Shown here one piece after another: positions 51,036 through 60,513 of a DNA stretch of 64,000 nucleotides. The position numbers and the translations under genes were made by a program. Below the pieces are notes generated by a model. The model was given only the letters and a program-made list of their open reading frames with translations. It ran no database searches and was not told the DNA's origin. Source of the stretch: Pelomicrobium methylotrophicum (GTDB taxonomy: Bacteria > Pseudomonadota > Gammaproteobacteria > Burkholderiales > UBA6910); contig NZ_VPFL01000004.1 of NCBI RefSeq assembly GCF_008014345.1, positions 124,001 to 188,000 of the forward strand. The letters are read 5' to 3'. Within the stretch, counting starts at the first letter, position 1. Every line of letters starts with the position of its first letter.

Positions 51036-52634
51036 ATGATCCACAGCACGCTCGCCACGCGCGGCATCGCCGTCGCGCCTCACGCCCTCGCCGCCCAGTC
51101 GGCGCTTGCCGTGCTGCGCGAAGGCGGCAACGCCTTGGAGGCCATGATCGCCGCGGCCGCCACCATCGCCGTGGTCTATCCCCATATGAACGGCATCGGC
51201 GGCGACTCGTTCTGGGTGTTCTACGCGCCCGACAAGGGAGTCAGCTCCATCGACGCCTGTGGCGCCGCGGGACGCCGTGTGACGCGGGAGTTCTACCGTC
51301 AGCAAGGACTGACGCAGATCCCGGTGCGCGGCCCCCTGGCAGCCAACACCGTCGCCGGCACCTTGTCCGGCTGGGATCTCGCGTTCCGTATCTCGCGCGA
51401 CGATTGGGGCGGGCGCCTGCCCTTCGGCCGGCTACTGGAGGACGCGATCTATTACGCGCGGCACGGCGTGCCCGTCACCGCCAGCCAGCACGCCAGCACC
51501 GCCGCCAAGCTCGCCGAGCTGAAAGGTCAACCGGGATTCGCCGAACGCTTCCTGGTCGCCGGCACGCCGCCGACCGTGGGCAGTCGATACGTCCAGCCGG
51601 CGCTCGCGGCGACGCTGGAGCGGATCGCGACGGCTGGCCCCCGGGACTTCTACGAAGGCGATCTGGCGCGGGTGGTGGCCGCCGACCTGGAAGCCGTCGG
51701 CAGCCCGCTCACTTTCGATGACTTGGCGCGGCATCGGGCGGTGACCAAGCCAGCGCTGGCGCTCAAGCATTCCCTCGGAAGCCTCTACAACATGGCCCCG
51801 CCGACCCAGGGCGTGATCTCCCTCATCCTCCTGGGCATCCTCGACCGCCTCCAGATCGCTGGCCTCGATCCCCTGTCGGTCGATTACGTCCACCGGGCGG
51901 TGGAAGCCACCAAACTGGCGTTCCGCATCCGCGACCGCTACGTGACCGACCCCGCCTACATGGACGTGGATGCCCAGGCGCTCTTGGACCCGGGCGCGCT
52001 CGATGCCCTCGCCGCGGAAGTGGACGACCAGCGCGCGGCGCCCTGGGGACAACGGACCACCCCCGGCGACACCGTGTGGATGGGAGTCATCGACGGCGCC
52101 GGTCGCGCGGTGTCGTTCATCCAAAGCATCTACCACGAATTCGGCAGCGGTGTCGTGCTGCCCGGCACGGGCATCCACTGGCAGAACCGCGGCTGCAGTT
52201 TTTCTCTCGATCCCGCGGCACTCAACACCCTGGAGCCGGGACGCAAGCCCTTTCACACGCTGAACCCCGCCCTCGCCCTCTTGAACGACGGCCGGGTCAT
52301 GGTCTACGGCACCATGGGCGGAGACGGGCAGCCCCAGACGCAGGCGGCCGTGTTCACCCGCTACGCCGTGATGGGATGCGAACTGCAGCAGGCAGTGTCC
52401 ATGCCCCGTTGGCTCTTGGGCCGCACCTGGGGAAGCCACTCGGACACCCTCAAGCTCGAGGACCGCTTCCCGGCCCGGGTATTCGACGAGCTCCAGCGCC
52501 GCGGCCATGCGGTGGAACGGCTGCACAGCTTCGATGAGGCGGTAGGCCACGCTGGAGCGCTCGTTCGCCATGCCAACGGCATGATGGAAGGTGCTTTCGA
52601 CCCGCGCTCCAACGGAGGCGTGGCCGGTTTCTGA
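51036..52634 (+). CDS. Gamma-glutamyltransferase family protein
   Basis: 532 residues. Early blocks AAQSALAVLREGGNALEAMI and NGIGGDSFWVFY are typical, and the self-cleavage nucleophile is the Thr in PGDTVWMGVIDGAGR (~345). The C-terminal FHTLNPALAL and TMGGDGQPQTQ are also conserved. No signal peptide is apparent, unlike classical periplasmic GGT, so it may act on gamma-glutamyl or cephalosporin-type amides in the cytoplasm. It is convergent with the rubredoxin gene. Confidence 0.88.
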   Translation: MIHSTLATRGIAVAPHALAAQSALAVLREGGNALEAMIAAAATIAVVYPHMNGIGGDSFWVFYAPDKGVSSIDACGAAGRRVTREFYRQQGLTQIPVRGPLAANTVAGTLSGWDLAFRISRDDWGGRLPFGRLLEDAIYYARHGVPVTASQHASTAAKLAELKGQPGFAERFLVAGTPPTVGSRYVQPALAATLERIATAGPRDFYEGDLARVVAADLEAVGSPLTFDDLARHRAVTKPALALKHSLGSLYNMAPPTQGVISLILLGILDRLQIAGLDPLSVDYVHRAVEATKLAFRIRDRYVTDPAYMDVDAQALLDPGALDALAAEVDDQRAAPWGQRTTPGDTVWMGVIDGAGRAVSFIQSIYHEFGSGVVLPGTGIHWQNRGCSFSLDPAALNTLEPGRKPFHTLNPALALLNDGRVMVYGTMGGDGQPQTQAAVFTRYAVMGCELQQAVSMPRWLLGRTWGSHSDTLKLEDRFPARVFDELQRRGHAVERLHSFDEAVGHAGALVRHANGMMEGAFDPRSNGGVAGF

Positions 52635-52650
52635 GCGGCCTCGAGCCAGG

Positions 52651-52845
52651 TCAGAAATCGAGCAGTCGAAAGTCTTCTTTTCCCACCCCGCAATCTGGAC
52701 AGATCCAGTCTTCGGGGAGATCCTCGAAGCGGGTGCCGGGAGGAATGCCGTGCCCGGGCTCCCCCACGGCTTCGTCGTAAATGTACCCGCAGGTCGCGCA
52801 TAGCCACTGGCGCAACCCGAGGCCGGCCTCGGAAGAAGCGGTCAA
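52651..52845 (-). CDS. Rubredoxin
   Basis: 64 residues with a TTG start behind AAGGAGG. The iron ligands are C16 and C19 ([10 protein letters not shown]) and C49 and C52 ([12 protein letters not shown]), and [12 protein letters not shown] is the usual linker. It carries one electron to a partner enzyme. It is downstream of the acyl-CoA-dehydrogenase-like gene (99-base gap) in what looks like the same operon, so that flavoprotein is the first candidate partner. Confidence 0.93.
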   Translation of the reverse strand: MTASSEAGLGLRQWLCATCGYIYDEAVGEPGHGIPPGTRFEDLPEDWICPDCGVGKEDFRLLDF

Positions 52846-52944
52846 GAGCCCTCCTTTTCGATGACGGTCTCACGAGTGGACAACGCACCACCGTCCGGTG
52901 TCAGGGACACGCCCGGGGTATGCCTGTCGTCGCGACGCCAGCGC

Positions 52945-54126
52945 TCACGCACAGCAGGACGCGCCCCCACGGCTCGCGTGATCCATGTCCGCCAGCTCTT
53001 TGCGCAGGTGCTTGAGCGCCGGCGTGACGATGGCGACGAAGCAGGCTTCCCGCCATCGTCGCTGGCCCGGGCTGGTCATCAGATATCCCCGCGCCCCCAG
53101 GTGCAACATCGCCGCCTGCGCCGCCTTGAGGGCGAGCTCACTGCCCACCACCCGCAGCTCGAGGACGTCCCGCAGCACCGAGGCGCCGCCTTCCGCGTCC
53201 ACCACCTTGGCCAACGAATAAGTCGTGGCTCGTGCTTGCGCGAGGGCCGCCGCGATGTGCTCGGCCCGGTCGTCCAAGAAGCAGTTGACGTGGGAATGGC
53301 TTTTATCAGACTCGCGCATGAGCTCCACGCAGGCGCCGACCAGCCCCAAGACCATGCCCATCTGGCTCAGGACGAAGCCCGGCTTGATGCGCGCGACGAA
53401 GGCGGCAAAATCGTCGGGGTGGCAAATCACCGCAGAGTCCGGTACGACGACGTTGCGGAACCGGCAGGCGAAGGTCCGGGTGCCCTCCAGGGCCACAAAA
53501 CGGGCTCCTTGGTTGAGCGACAGGCCCGGCTGGTCGCCTCGCACCAAGGCGATGAGAAACCCCGGCTTCCCCTCCACGCCAGCGCCGACGGCGAAGTAAT
53601 GGTCTGGCCCAAGGTTGGATACCCACGGCAGGGTGCCGTTGATCGTATAGCCGTCCGCGGTGCGGATTGCCTTGAGCCGAATGGGCTCGATGGCCGCACA
53701 CGACTTCATGGGATTGGAAAGGCCGGTGCCCGCCAGGAGCCGGCCGCTGGCGAGCGCCGGCAACACGTTCGCCTTGAGCCAGCCGTTATCGCTTTGCTGC
53801 AAGTATCCAGCACAGGCGCTTTGACACCACACCAGGAAGCTGGTGGACAGGCACAGCTTGGCCACCTCTTCCATGACCCGGATGGTCTGGCCCAGCCCGG
53901 TTCCCATGCCGCCAAACTCGGGTGCCACGTGGCCAGCGTATCCGCCGAGCGCACCGAGCTGGCGCAGGAACGCTTCCGGGTATACCCCCTTGAGGTCGAT
54001 ATCCAATACCCGAGGGGCCAGCTCGCTGGCGATCAGTTGCGCAAGCCCGGGCAGTACCTCGTCTGGAGCGGACGATGACAGCCTGCGTGGTGGAGTGAAA
54101 CGATTGGCAGCGGCGTGGTCAGGCAC
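52945..54126 (-). CDS. Acyl-CoA-dehydrogenase-fold flavoprotein, catalytic base apparently missing
   Basis: 393 residues from a GTG at 54126 behind GAGGAG. The fold is clear: VAPEFGGMGTGLGQTIRVME, LAGTGLSNPMKS, TADGYTINGTLPWVSN and the C-terminal helical domain. Where acyl-CoA dehydrogenases have the catalytic Glu (GY..E.P), this protein reads ARGYLMTSPGQRR. It may therefore be a member of the group with the same fold that acts as flavin monooxygenase or desulfurase, but I cannot name the substrate. It lies between a single-Cys OsmC and a rubredoxin under a sigma-54 promoter. Confidence 0.75.
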   Translation of the reverse strand: MPDHAAANRFTPPRRLSSSAPDEVLPGLAQLIASELAPRVLDIDLKGVYPEAFLRQLGALGGYAGHVAPEFGGMGTGLGQTIRVMEEVAKLCLSTSFLVWCQSACAGYLQQSDNGWLKANVLPALASGRLLAGTGLSNPMKSCAAIEPIRLKAIRTADGYTINGTLPWVSNLGPDHYFAVGAGVEGKPGFLIALVRGDQPGLSLNQGARFVALEGTRTFACRFRNVVVPDSAVICHPDDFAAFVARIKPGFVLSQMGMVLGLVGACVELMRESDKSHSHVNCFLDDRAEHIAAALAQARATTYSLAKVVDAEGGASVLRDVLELRVVGSELALKAAQAAMLHLGARGYLMTSPGQRRWREACFVAIVTPALKHLRKELADMDHASRGGASCCA

Positions 54127-54161
54127 GGCAGACTCCTCGATTGACTGGCCGCGGCAGGCGT

Positions 54162-54707
54162 TCAAACCACCTTGACTTGAACGGCGACCGGGTTGCGCAG
54201 GGTGTTGGCCACCGGCGACCAGACGTTTGCGTGTTTGACCAGTTCCTCCAGTTCGGCGCGGGAGGCATTGTTCGCTTCCAGGTCCACCGCCACCCGGATA
54301 TCGGTAAAGCCGAGCGGCTTGGCGGGATCCAGATCGCCGACGCCCCATACCGCAGTCACGTTGATGTCGCCTTCCAGGCTGAGTTCCAATCTCGTGAGCT
54401 CGATGCCACGGGCGATGGCGTTGGCATGAATGCCCACCGCCAGGCACGAGCCCAGTGCCGCCAGCGTCGCCTCGGACGGGTTGGGTGCCGTGTCGTCGCC
54501 GAGCAGGTACGGCGGCTCGTCGATCACGTGCGCGGGCAGCGAGCGCACATAGTTGAGCATGCGAAAGCGTCCCTCGAGCACCGTCTTGTTTTTGAGGGTG
54601 ACCACTTTCTTGGGGTCGGCCTTCCCCTTTCTTGCCAGTTCTTCCAGCCCTGCCTTGCTGATGGGCTCAAGCACGGTCTTCGCCTTCGCGGTGGCGGTCT
54701 GCGACAT
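54162..54707 (-). CDS. OsmC-like protein (single-Cys)
   Basis: 181 residues from ATG 54707 behind GAAGGAGG. The first OsmC Cys is present (TLAALGSCLAVGIHANA); at the second position the sequence reads HANVWSPVANTLRNP, Ser instead of Cys. Peroxidase chemistry of the usual kind is therefore doubtful. It is the first gene of the OsmC - flavoprotein - rubredoxin operon and has a near-perfect sigma-54 promoter. Confidence 0.82.
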   Translation of the reverse strand: MSQTATAKAKTVLEPISKAGLEELARKGKADPKKVVTLKNKTVLEGRFRMLNYVRSLPAHVIDEPPYLLGDDTAPNPSEATLAALGSCLAVGIHANAIARGIELTRLELSLEGDINVTAVWGVGDLDPAKPLGFTDIRVAVDLEANNASRAELEELVKHANVWSPVANTLRNPVAVQVKVV

Positions 54708-54763
54708 GGATGCCTCCTTCTCTGGTTGAACGGAAACGGGTTCTGACAAGGACGCGAACCTTG

Positions 54764-54780
54764 TTGCAATACCCGTGCCA
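54764..54780 (-). promoter_or_regulatory. Sigma-54 (-24/-12) promoter of the OsmC operon
   Basis: On the minus strand TGGCACGGGTATTGCAA matches the consensus TGGCACG-N4-TTGCW in every conserved position, with GG and GC separated by exactly 10 bases. It lies about 57 bases upstream of the OsmC start. Confidence 0.85.
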
Positions 54781-54880
54781 CTGCGGCTCCAGCCATCGCG
54801 GAAACCCGCCGCGTCGGTCGCCGAGGACTTGTCGCCGCCTGCCATGCCGACGCCGGCACGGCGTTCCGCGGTGACCACAA

Positions 54881-54898
54881 TGTCAACAATTTGTCAGC
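54881..54898. promoter_or_regulatory. Candidate activator site (UAS) for the OsmC operon
   Basis: TGTCAACAATTTGTCAGC aligns without gaps to the element at 56556 (TGTCGACATTCTGTCCGC): TGTC-R-ACA, three bases, TGTC-N-GC, with the two TGTC units 11 bases apart. It is about 100 bases upstream of the -24 element and next to the activator gene stop. Confidence 0.6.
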
Positions 54899-54915
54899 GC
54901 AAAGCGGAAACTCGG

Positions 54916-56514
54916 TCAGCGAGGAAGGGAGATGCCGAGCAGCTTGATGCGATAATTGAGCTGGCGCAGGGTGAGGCCTAAACGCTGCGCCGCGCGCGAC
55001 TTATTGCCGCGGGTTTGCGTGAGCGCGTCCATGATCGCTGCCCGCTCCTCTTCCCTCACCAGGCGATAGGGGCGCACCACGCCCCCCGGCTGCACCGTCG
55101 CCGAAACAGGAAACTCGGGCGCGATGGCAGCGGACGACGGAACGGATTCGGTGGCCAATACCGCCTGGACATCGGAAGCGGTGATGGTCTGATTGGCGGC
55201 AAGCAACGCCATGCGCTCGAGCACGTTCCGAAGCTGGCGGACGTTTCCAGGCCACGAATAGGCCGCCAGCCTGTCGAGTGCGTCCGGGGTGATGTTCACG
55301 CTGCGCTGGTAGGTCTGATTGATGTGGTTCAGGAAGTAACGGGTCAGAGAGCGAACATCCTCGGGCCGCTCGCGCAAGCTGGGAAGGCGCACCGGAATGA
55401 CGTTGAGCCGGTAGTAAAGGTCCAGACGGAATTGCCCCTGCGCCACCCGCTGCTGCAGGTCGTGGCTGGTGGCGGCGACGATGCGCACGTTGACGGGGAT
55501 CTCGTGTCGGCCGCCGATGCGCTGTACCGTACGCTCCTGGAGCACCCGTAGCAGCTTTACCTGCATCGGAAGCGGCAAGTCGCCGATCTCGTCCAGGAAC
55601 AGGGTGCCGCCATCGGCTTGCTCGAAGCGCCCCGGGCGGCCCGCCGTGGCTCCGGTGAACGCTCCCTTTTCGTGGCCGAACAGCTCGGATTCGAAGAGCG
55701 TCTCCGGGATGGCTCCGCAGTTTACCTTGATGAACGGCGCGTCGCGGCGAGCGCTGAAAAGGTGCAGAGCGCGCGCGAAGAGCTCCTTTCCCGTGCCGGA
55801 CTCTCCAAGCAGCAGCACCGTGGCGTCCGTATCCGCCACTTGTTCGATCTGGCGCAGGGCGTTCACGATGAGCGGCGATTCACCGACGATGCCGTGGAGT
55901 GCGGCGCTACGCTCGAGGGCGAACTTGAGCGCACGGTTCTCCGACTCGAGGCGCGCCGTGCGCTGCGCCACCAGGGCGTTGATCTTCAGGATCTGGGCGA
56001 TCAAGGTCGCGACGATGCGCAGGATTTGCACGTCCTGCGCAAACTGCCGGTTCCGGTGCCGCAGCCGGTGCACGCCCAGCACCCCCGCCACCTGATTGTC
56101 CATTTCGATCGGCAGCGCCAGGAAAGCCACGGTTTCCTGGGGCAGGCGGCTTCGCTCCACCGCCCGGCAGAGAAAACCGGGCTCGGCGTCGATATCCTGG
56201 ACAATGAGCGTCTGGCCCGAAGCGTAAACGCGCCCGGTGATCCCTTCGCCCACGGCATAACGCCCGCGCCGCATCTCGGCCTCGGTGAGGCCGTAGGCGT
56301 AGCGGATCGCGAGCTGACCGCCTTCCGCGTCGGGGAGCACGACGCGGCCGCGGTTGAGCCCGAGAAACTCGGACAGCAGGCGGAGCATTTCGCGGATGGT
56401 GTGGCCCGGATCGAGGCTCCTGCCGAGGAGCCTTGCGATCTCGCGGATCACCAAGAGCTCCTGGCTCGCCCATTGGGCATGGGAGTCGGCGATCTTCGGG
56501 CTGGGAGGCGTCAT
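54916..56514 (-). CDS. Sigma-54-dependent activator (GAF-AAA-HTH, NifA-like)
   Basis: 532 residues from ATG 56514; in-frame ATGs at 56538 and 56550 are alternatives. Domains: an N-terminal GAF sensor (~20-190), the AAA domain with Walker A GESGTGKE (~233) and the sigma-54 contact loop GAFTGA (~283), and a C-terminal Fis-type HTH ([20 protein letters not shown]). It lacks a receiver domain, so control is by a ligand or partner at the GAF domain, as with NifA. It sits between two operons with sigma-54 promoters and is their obvious activator. Confidence 0.92.
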   Translation of the reverse strand: MTPPSPKIADSHAQWASQELLVIREIARLLGRSLDPGHTIREMLRLLSEFLGLNRGRVVLPDAEGGQLAIRYAYGLTEAEMRRGRYAVGEGITGRVYASGQTLIVQDIDAEPGFLCRAVERSRLPQETVAFLALPIEMDNQVAGVLGVHRLRHRNRQFAQDVQILRIVATLIAQILKINALVAQRTARLESENRALKFALERSAALHGIVGESPLIVNALRQIEQVADTDATVLLLGESGTGKELFARALHLFSARRDAPFIKVNCGAIPETLFESELFGHEKGAFTGATAGRPGRFEQADGGTLFLDEIGDLPLPMQVKLLRVLQERTVQRIGGRHEIPVNVRIVAATSHDLQQRVAQGQFRLDLYYRLNVIPVRLPSLRERPEDVRSLTRYFLNHINQTYQRSVNITPDALDRLAAYSWPGNVRQLRNVLERMALLAANQTITASDVQAVLATESVPSSAAIAPEFPVSATVQPGGVVRPYRLVREEERAAIMDALTQTRGNKSRAAQRLGLTLRQLNYRIKLLGISLPR

Positions 56515-56555
56515 GGTGTTCACTTTCGCAAAAACCATGCCATTCGCCATCAATT

Positions 56556-56574
56556 TGTCGACATTCTGTCCGCA
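56556..56574. promoter_or_regulatory. Candidate activator site (UAS) for the cyn operon
   Basis: TGTCGACA followed after three bases by TGTCCGCA. It matches the element near 54881 and lies about 75 bases upstream of the -24 element of the cyn promoter, the usual distance for an enhancer-binding protein. It is also just upstream of the activator's own start, so autoregulation is possible. Confidence 0.6.
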
Positions 56575-56648
56575 TTGAACGAAGCCGCGCGATGAGCCGC
56601 GCGCCCCAATCCGTTGAATGTCAGGGCGTTGGCGCTTTCCGGCGCCGC

Positions 56649-56664
56649 CGGCACGGTGATTGCT
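56649..56664 (+). promoter_or_regulatory. Sigma-54 (-24/-12) promoter of the cyn operon
   Basis: CGGCACGGTGATTGCT has GG (56650-56651) and GC (56662-56663) separated by exactly 10 bases and matches YGGCACG-N4-TTGCW. It is about 97 bases upstream of the first substrate-binding gene. Confidence 0.8.
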
Positions 56665-56760
56665 GAAAGCCCCGGCAGGCCGACCGCCGAACATCCCTTG
56701 TTTCGAGTCGCACCGAACGACGAAGCCGGGCGAAGACGGTTCCCATAGGAGAAAGCGTCC

Positions 56761-58107
56761 ATGTCAACCCCCCATGATTCCGATGGCCGCTCGACGCGTT
56801 GTCCCTGCGGCGGCAGTCACGACGCTCACGCGCACCCGTTCCCAGCCGGCGAGGAGCAGTTCCTCGACGCCCTCGTCGAGCAGGCCGTGCTGCGCGCGGT
56901 GTTCCCTTTCGCTTCCCAGCGCCGCGCCCTCCTGCAAGCGCTCGGAGCGGCCACCGTCCTGGCCGCCCTGTCTGCCGCCTTTCCCCTGGGTGCTGCGAAA
57001 GCGCTGGCCCAGGAAACCCGCGGTCGGCCGGAGAAGAAGGACCTCCAGATCGGCTTCCTGCCCATCACCTGCGCCACGCCGATCATCATGGCCCAGGTCA
57101 ACGGTTATTACGCAAAGGAAGGCCTCAACGTGACGCTGGTGAAAACCGCAGGCTGGGCGGTGGTGCGGGACAAGTCCCTCGCCGGCGAATACGACGCCGC
57201 CCACATGCTCTCGCCCATGCCGCTGGCGATGACGCTCGGGGCCGGCTCCAACCCCATGCCCATGGTCGTTCCCGCGATCGAGAACCTGAACGGCAGCGCC
57301 ATCACGCTGCACGTCAAGCACAAGGACAAGCGTGACCCCAAGACCTGGAAAGGCATGCGTTTCGCCATTCCATTCGACTACTCGATGCACAACTTCCTGC
57401 TGCGCTACTACCTGGCGGAACACGGAGTGGACCCCGACCAGGACGTTCAGCTGCGGGTGATGCCTCCGCCCGACATGGTGGCCAACCTGCGCTCCGAAGC
57501 GATCGACGGCTTCATCGTCGCCGAACCGTTCAACCAACGCGCCGTGTACGACGGCATCGGCTACATCCATACGCTCTCGGGCGAGATCTGGAACGGGCAT
57601 CCGTGCTGCGCCTTCGCCACCACGCGGAAGTTCGCCAGTCAGATGCCCAGCAGCTTCGCTGCCCTGTTTCGCGCGCTCGTGGTGGCCAATGTCTATTGCA
57701 ACCAGGCACAAAACCGCAAAACCGTGGCTGAGGCCATCTCCGCGCCGAACTTCCTCAACCAGCCGCCGGGCGTGGTGGAGCAGGTGTTGACCGGACGCTA
57801 CGCCGATGGGCTCGGCCAGGTGCGCACGGCGCCCGATCGCATCACCTTCGAGGCTTTCCCGTATCCGGCGATGGCAGTGTGGATCCTGACCCAAATGAAG
57901 CGTTGGGGTTATCTCAAGGGCGACCTCACCTATGCCGAGGTCGCCGAACGGGTGTTTCTTGCCAGCGACGCCAGAAGGCGCCTGACGGAGCTGGGCATGA
58001 GGCCGCCCGCCGACGATGGACGAAGGTACGTGATCATGGGCAAGGAGTTCGATCCGGCGCGGGCCGATGCCTACTTATCCAGCTTCGCGATCCGCCGGAC
58101 GACGTGA
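56761..58107 (+). CDS. Nitrate/cyanate-type ABC transporter substrate-binding protein 1
   Basis: 448 residues of the NrtA/CmpA/CynA family. A Cys/His-rich leader ([13 protein letters not shown]) precedes a hydrophobic export signal ([19 protein letters not shown]). The mature domain begins [20 protein letters not shown] and has [37 protein letters not shown] and [13 protein letters not shown]. The gene opens the operon that ends with cyanase, so cyanate is the likely ligand. A paralog follows at 58295. Confidence 0.85.
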   Translation: MSTPHDSDGRSTRCPCGGSHDAHAHPFPAGEEQFLDALVEQAVLRAVFPFASQRRALLQALGAATVLAALSAAFPLGAAKALAQETRGRPEKKDLQIGFLPITCATPIIMAQVNGYYAKEGLNVTLVKTAGWAVVRDKSLAGEYDAAHMLSPMPLAMTLGAGSNPMPMVVPAIENLNGSAITLHVKHKDKRDPKTWKGMRFAIPFDYSMHNFLLRYYLAEHGVDPDQDVQLRVMPPPDMVANLRSEAIDGFIVAEPFNQRAVYDGIGYIHTLSGEIWNGHPCCAFATTRKFASQMPSSFAALFRALVVANVYCNQAQNRKTVAEAISAPNFLNQPPGVVEQVLTGRYADGLGQVRTAPDRITFEAFPYPAMAVWILTQMKRWGYLKGDLTYAEVAERVFLASDARRRLTELGMRPPADDGRRYVIMGKEFDPARADAYLSSFAIRRTT

Positions 58108-58234
58108 GGCGGCCCAAAAACAGTGCGCACCTTGCCCCGCCATGATGCGCGCCCATGGGGCACGAACCTCAGGCCGAACCCGTCGTGCCAACAAACGCTT
58201 CTCGATTCTTGTGGTTAGCTGCAGTCCGGGGAGC

Positions 58235-58250
58235 TGGCACGCTCGCTGCT
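58235..58250 (+). promoter_or_regulatory. Second sigma-54 promoter, between the two binding-protein genes
   Basis: TGGCACGCTCGCTGCT has GG (58236-58237) and GC (58248-58249) at the required 10-base separation; only the first T of TTGC differs from consensus. It lies in the 187-base gap and 45 bases ahead of the second binding-protein gene. I see no TGTC-type activator site close by. Confidence 0.65.
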
Positions 58251-58294
58251 AAAAGAGCCCAAGAGAACATTTTTCAGCCCTGCGAGGATCACCG

Positions 58295-59662
58295 ATGTCC
58301 CTGTTCGACGACCCGTTCAATGCCGATGTGACGCTGCGTTCCTGGGGTTGCAGTTGCGGTCGCCATGCCACGCAACAGGAGCACGAGGCCGAGATCGACC
58401 GGCTGGGAGAGGACGATATTGCCGGCCGCGTCGTCGAATCGGCGATCCTGCGCGCGATGTTCCCCCGGGACGAGACCCGCCGAAGATTTCTGAAAGCCGT
58501 GGGCGCTGGCACTGCCTACGCCGCCCTGGCCCAGTTCTTCCCCCTTTCCGCCGCCAAGGAAGCCTTCGCCGCCACGGGAGGGAAGCCGGAAAAGACCAAG
58601 CTCAAGGTGGGATTCATCCCCATCACCTGTGCCACTCCCATCATCATGGCGCACCCGATGGGCTTCTATTCCAAGCACGGGCTGGACGTGGAGGTGGTGA
58701 AAACCGCAGGCTGGGCAGTGGTGCGGGACAAGTCCCTCGCCGGCGAATACGACGCCGCCCACATGCTCTCGCCCATGCCGCTGGCGATGACGCTGGGCGT
58801 CGGCTCCAACCCCATTGCCTGGACCATGCCGGCGGTGGAGAACATCAACGGCCAGGCCATCACGCTGGCGATCAAGCACAAGGACAAGCGTGACCCGAAG
58901 CAGTGGAAGGGGTTCAAGTTCGCCGTGCCCTTCGACTACTCGATGCACAACTATCTGCTGCGCTACTACGTGGCCGAGCATGGATTGGATCCGGATAAGG
59001 ACATCCAGATCCGCGTAGTGCCGCCGCCCGAAATGGTGGCGAACTTGCGGGCCGACAACATCGACGGCTTCCTCGCGCCGGACCCGGTCAACCAACGGGC
59101 GGTGTACGACGGCGTCGGCTTCATCCACATGCTGTCGAAGGATATCTGGGAGGACCACCCCTGCTGCGGCTTCGCCGCGAGCCGTGAGTTTGTCACCACC
59201 ATGCCGAATACTTACCGGGCGCTGCTCAAGGCCATCATCGATGCCACCGCCTTTGCCCGCAAGCCGGAAAACCGCAAGCAGATCGCTGAAGCGATCGCGC
59301 CGCCCAACTATCTCAACCAGCCGGTGACAGTGGTGGAGCAGGTGTTGACCGGCGTCTTCGCCGACGGGCTGGGCAACGTGCAGCGAGTGCCGAACCGCAT
59401 CGATTTCGATCCGTTTCCGTGGCACTCGTTCGCGATATGGATCATGAGCCAGATGAAGCGCTGGGGTCAGCTCAAGGGCGACGTGGACTACCAGAAGGTG
59501 GCGCAGGAAGTGTATCTCGCCACCGACGCCGCCAAACTCATGAAAGAGGTGGGTTTGACGCCTCCCGCCACGACCAGCAAGCGCTTCGTGGTCATGGGCA
59601 AACCCTTCGACCCGGCCAGGCCCGAGGAATACCTCAAGGGCTTCGCCATCAAGCGGGCGTAG
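58295..59662 (+). CDS. Nitrate/cyanate-type ABC transporter substrate-binding protein 2
   Basis: 455 residues, paralogous to the preceding gene over its full length. The leader again has a Cys/His cluster (CSCGRHATQQEHE), followed by a twin-arginine signal (TRRRFLKAVGAGTAYAAL). [20 protein letters not shown] and DYSMHNYLLRYYVAEHG are shared with copy 1. About 100 bases (58695-58795) are nearly identical to 57138-57238, pointing to recent exchange between the copies. It is the likely cognate binding protein of the permease, which starts 3 bases later. Confidence 0.87.
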   Translation: MSLFDDPFNADVTLRSWGCSCGRHATQQEHEAEIDRLGEDDIAGRVVESAILRAMFPRDETRRRFLKAVGAGTAYAALAQFFPLSAAKEAFAATGGKPEKTKLKVGFIPITCATPIIMAHPMGFYSKHGLDVEVVKTAGWAVVRDKSLAGEYDAAHMLSPMPLAMTLGVGSNPIAWTMPAVENINGQAITLAIKHKDKRDPKQWKGFKFAVPFDYSMHNYLLRYYVAEHGLDPDKDIQIRVVPPPEMVANLRADNIDGFLAPDPVNQRAVYDGVGFIHMLSKDIWEDHPCCGFAASREFVTTMPNTYRALLKAIIDATAFARKPENRKQIAEAIAPPNYLNQPVTVVEQVLTGVFADGLGNVQRVPNRIDFDPFPWHSFAIWIMSQMKRWGQLKGDVDYQKVAQEVYLATDAAKLMKEVGLTPPATTSKRFVVMGKPFDPARPEEYLKGFAIKRA

Positions 59663-59665
59663 GCC

Positions 59666-60508
59666 ATGGATTCCACAAAGCCCTGGGCTCCCATCCTGCT
59701 ATCCCTGCTCATCCTGGCCGTTTTTCTCGCGGTTTGGCAGCTCGCCACGCTGCCGGCGCCTGGGCAGACCACGGTGGACCCGGAATACGCCAAGCTGGTG
59801 GGTGCCGCGGCAGCGAGCGGCCAGAAGTCCGCCATGCCCTCGCCGGCGGACGTGGGCGCCAAGCTCTGGGAACACCTGCAGGACCCGTTCTACGTGCGCG
59901 GCACCAACGACAAGGGCATCGGCATCCAGCTCGCGTATTCGATCGGGCGGGTGCTGGTTGGCTTCACCCTGGCGGCGCTGGTGGCCATCCCCCTGGGCTT
60001 CCTGATCGGCATGTCGCCGCTCCTGTACAAAGCTCTCGATCCGTTCATCCAGGTGCTGAAGCCTGTCTCGCCCCTCGCGTGGATGCCGCTCGCGCTCTAC
60101 ACGATCAAGGACTCGGGCGCTGCTTCGATCTTCGTGATCTTCGTCTGTTCCCTGTGGCCGATGTTGATCAACACCGCTTTCGGCGTCATGTCGGTGCGCA
60201 GAGAGTGGCTGAACGTCGCCCGCACGCTGGAGGTCAAGCCGGTACGCAAAGCGTTTCGGGTCATTCTCCCGGCGGCCGCCCCGACCATCATGACCGGGAT
60301 GCGCATTTCCATCGGCATCGCCTGGCTGGTGATCGTGGCCGCCGAAATGCTGGTCGGCGGGACCGGAATCGGCTATTTCGTCTGGAACGAATGGAACAAC
60401 CTCTCGATCACCAACATCCTGTCGGCCATTCTGGCCATCGGTCTGATCGGCATGCTGCTCGACGCGGTTCTTGCCCGCCTGGCCAAGGCGGTTACCTTTC
60501 CGGAGTGA
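59666..60508 (+). CDS. Nitrate/cyanate-type ABC transporter permease
   Basis: 280 residues of the NrtB/SsuC (BPD_transp_1) family with about six membrane helices. The cytoplasmic EAA loop is ARTLEVKPVRKAFRVILPAAAPTI. The inserted segment QTTVDPEYAKLVGAAAASGQ after the first helix is typical of NrtB-like permeases. It lies between the binding-protein and ATPase genes. Confidence 0.9.
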   Translation: MDSTKPWAPILLSLLILAVFLAVWQLATLPAPGQTTVDPEYAKLVGAAAASGQKSAMPSPADVGAKLWEHLQDPFYVRGTNDKGIGIQLAYSIGRVLVGFTLAALVAIPLGFLIGMSPLLYKALDPFIQVLKPVSPLAWMPLALYTIKDSGAASIFVIFVCSLWPMLINTAFGVMSVRREWLNVARTLEVKPVRKAFRVILPAAAPTIMTGMRISIGIAWLVIVAAEMLVGGTGIGYFVWNEWNNLSITNILSAILAIGLIGMLLDAVLARLAKAVTFPE

Positions 60509-60513
60509 GCCCC

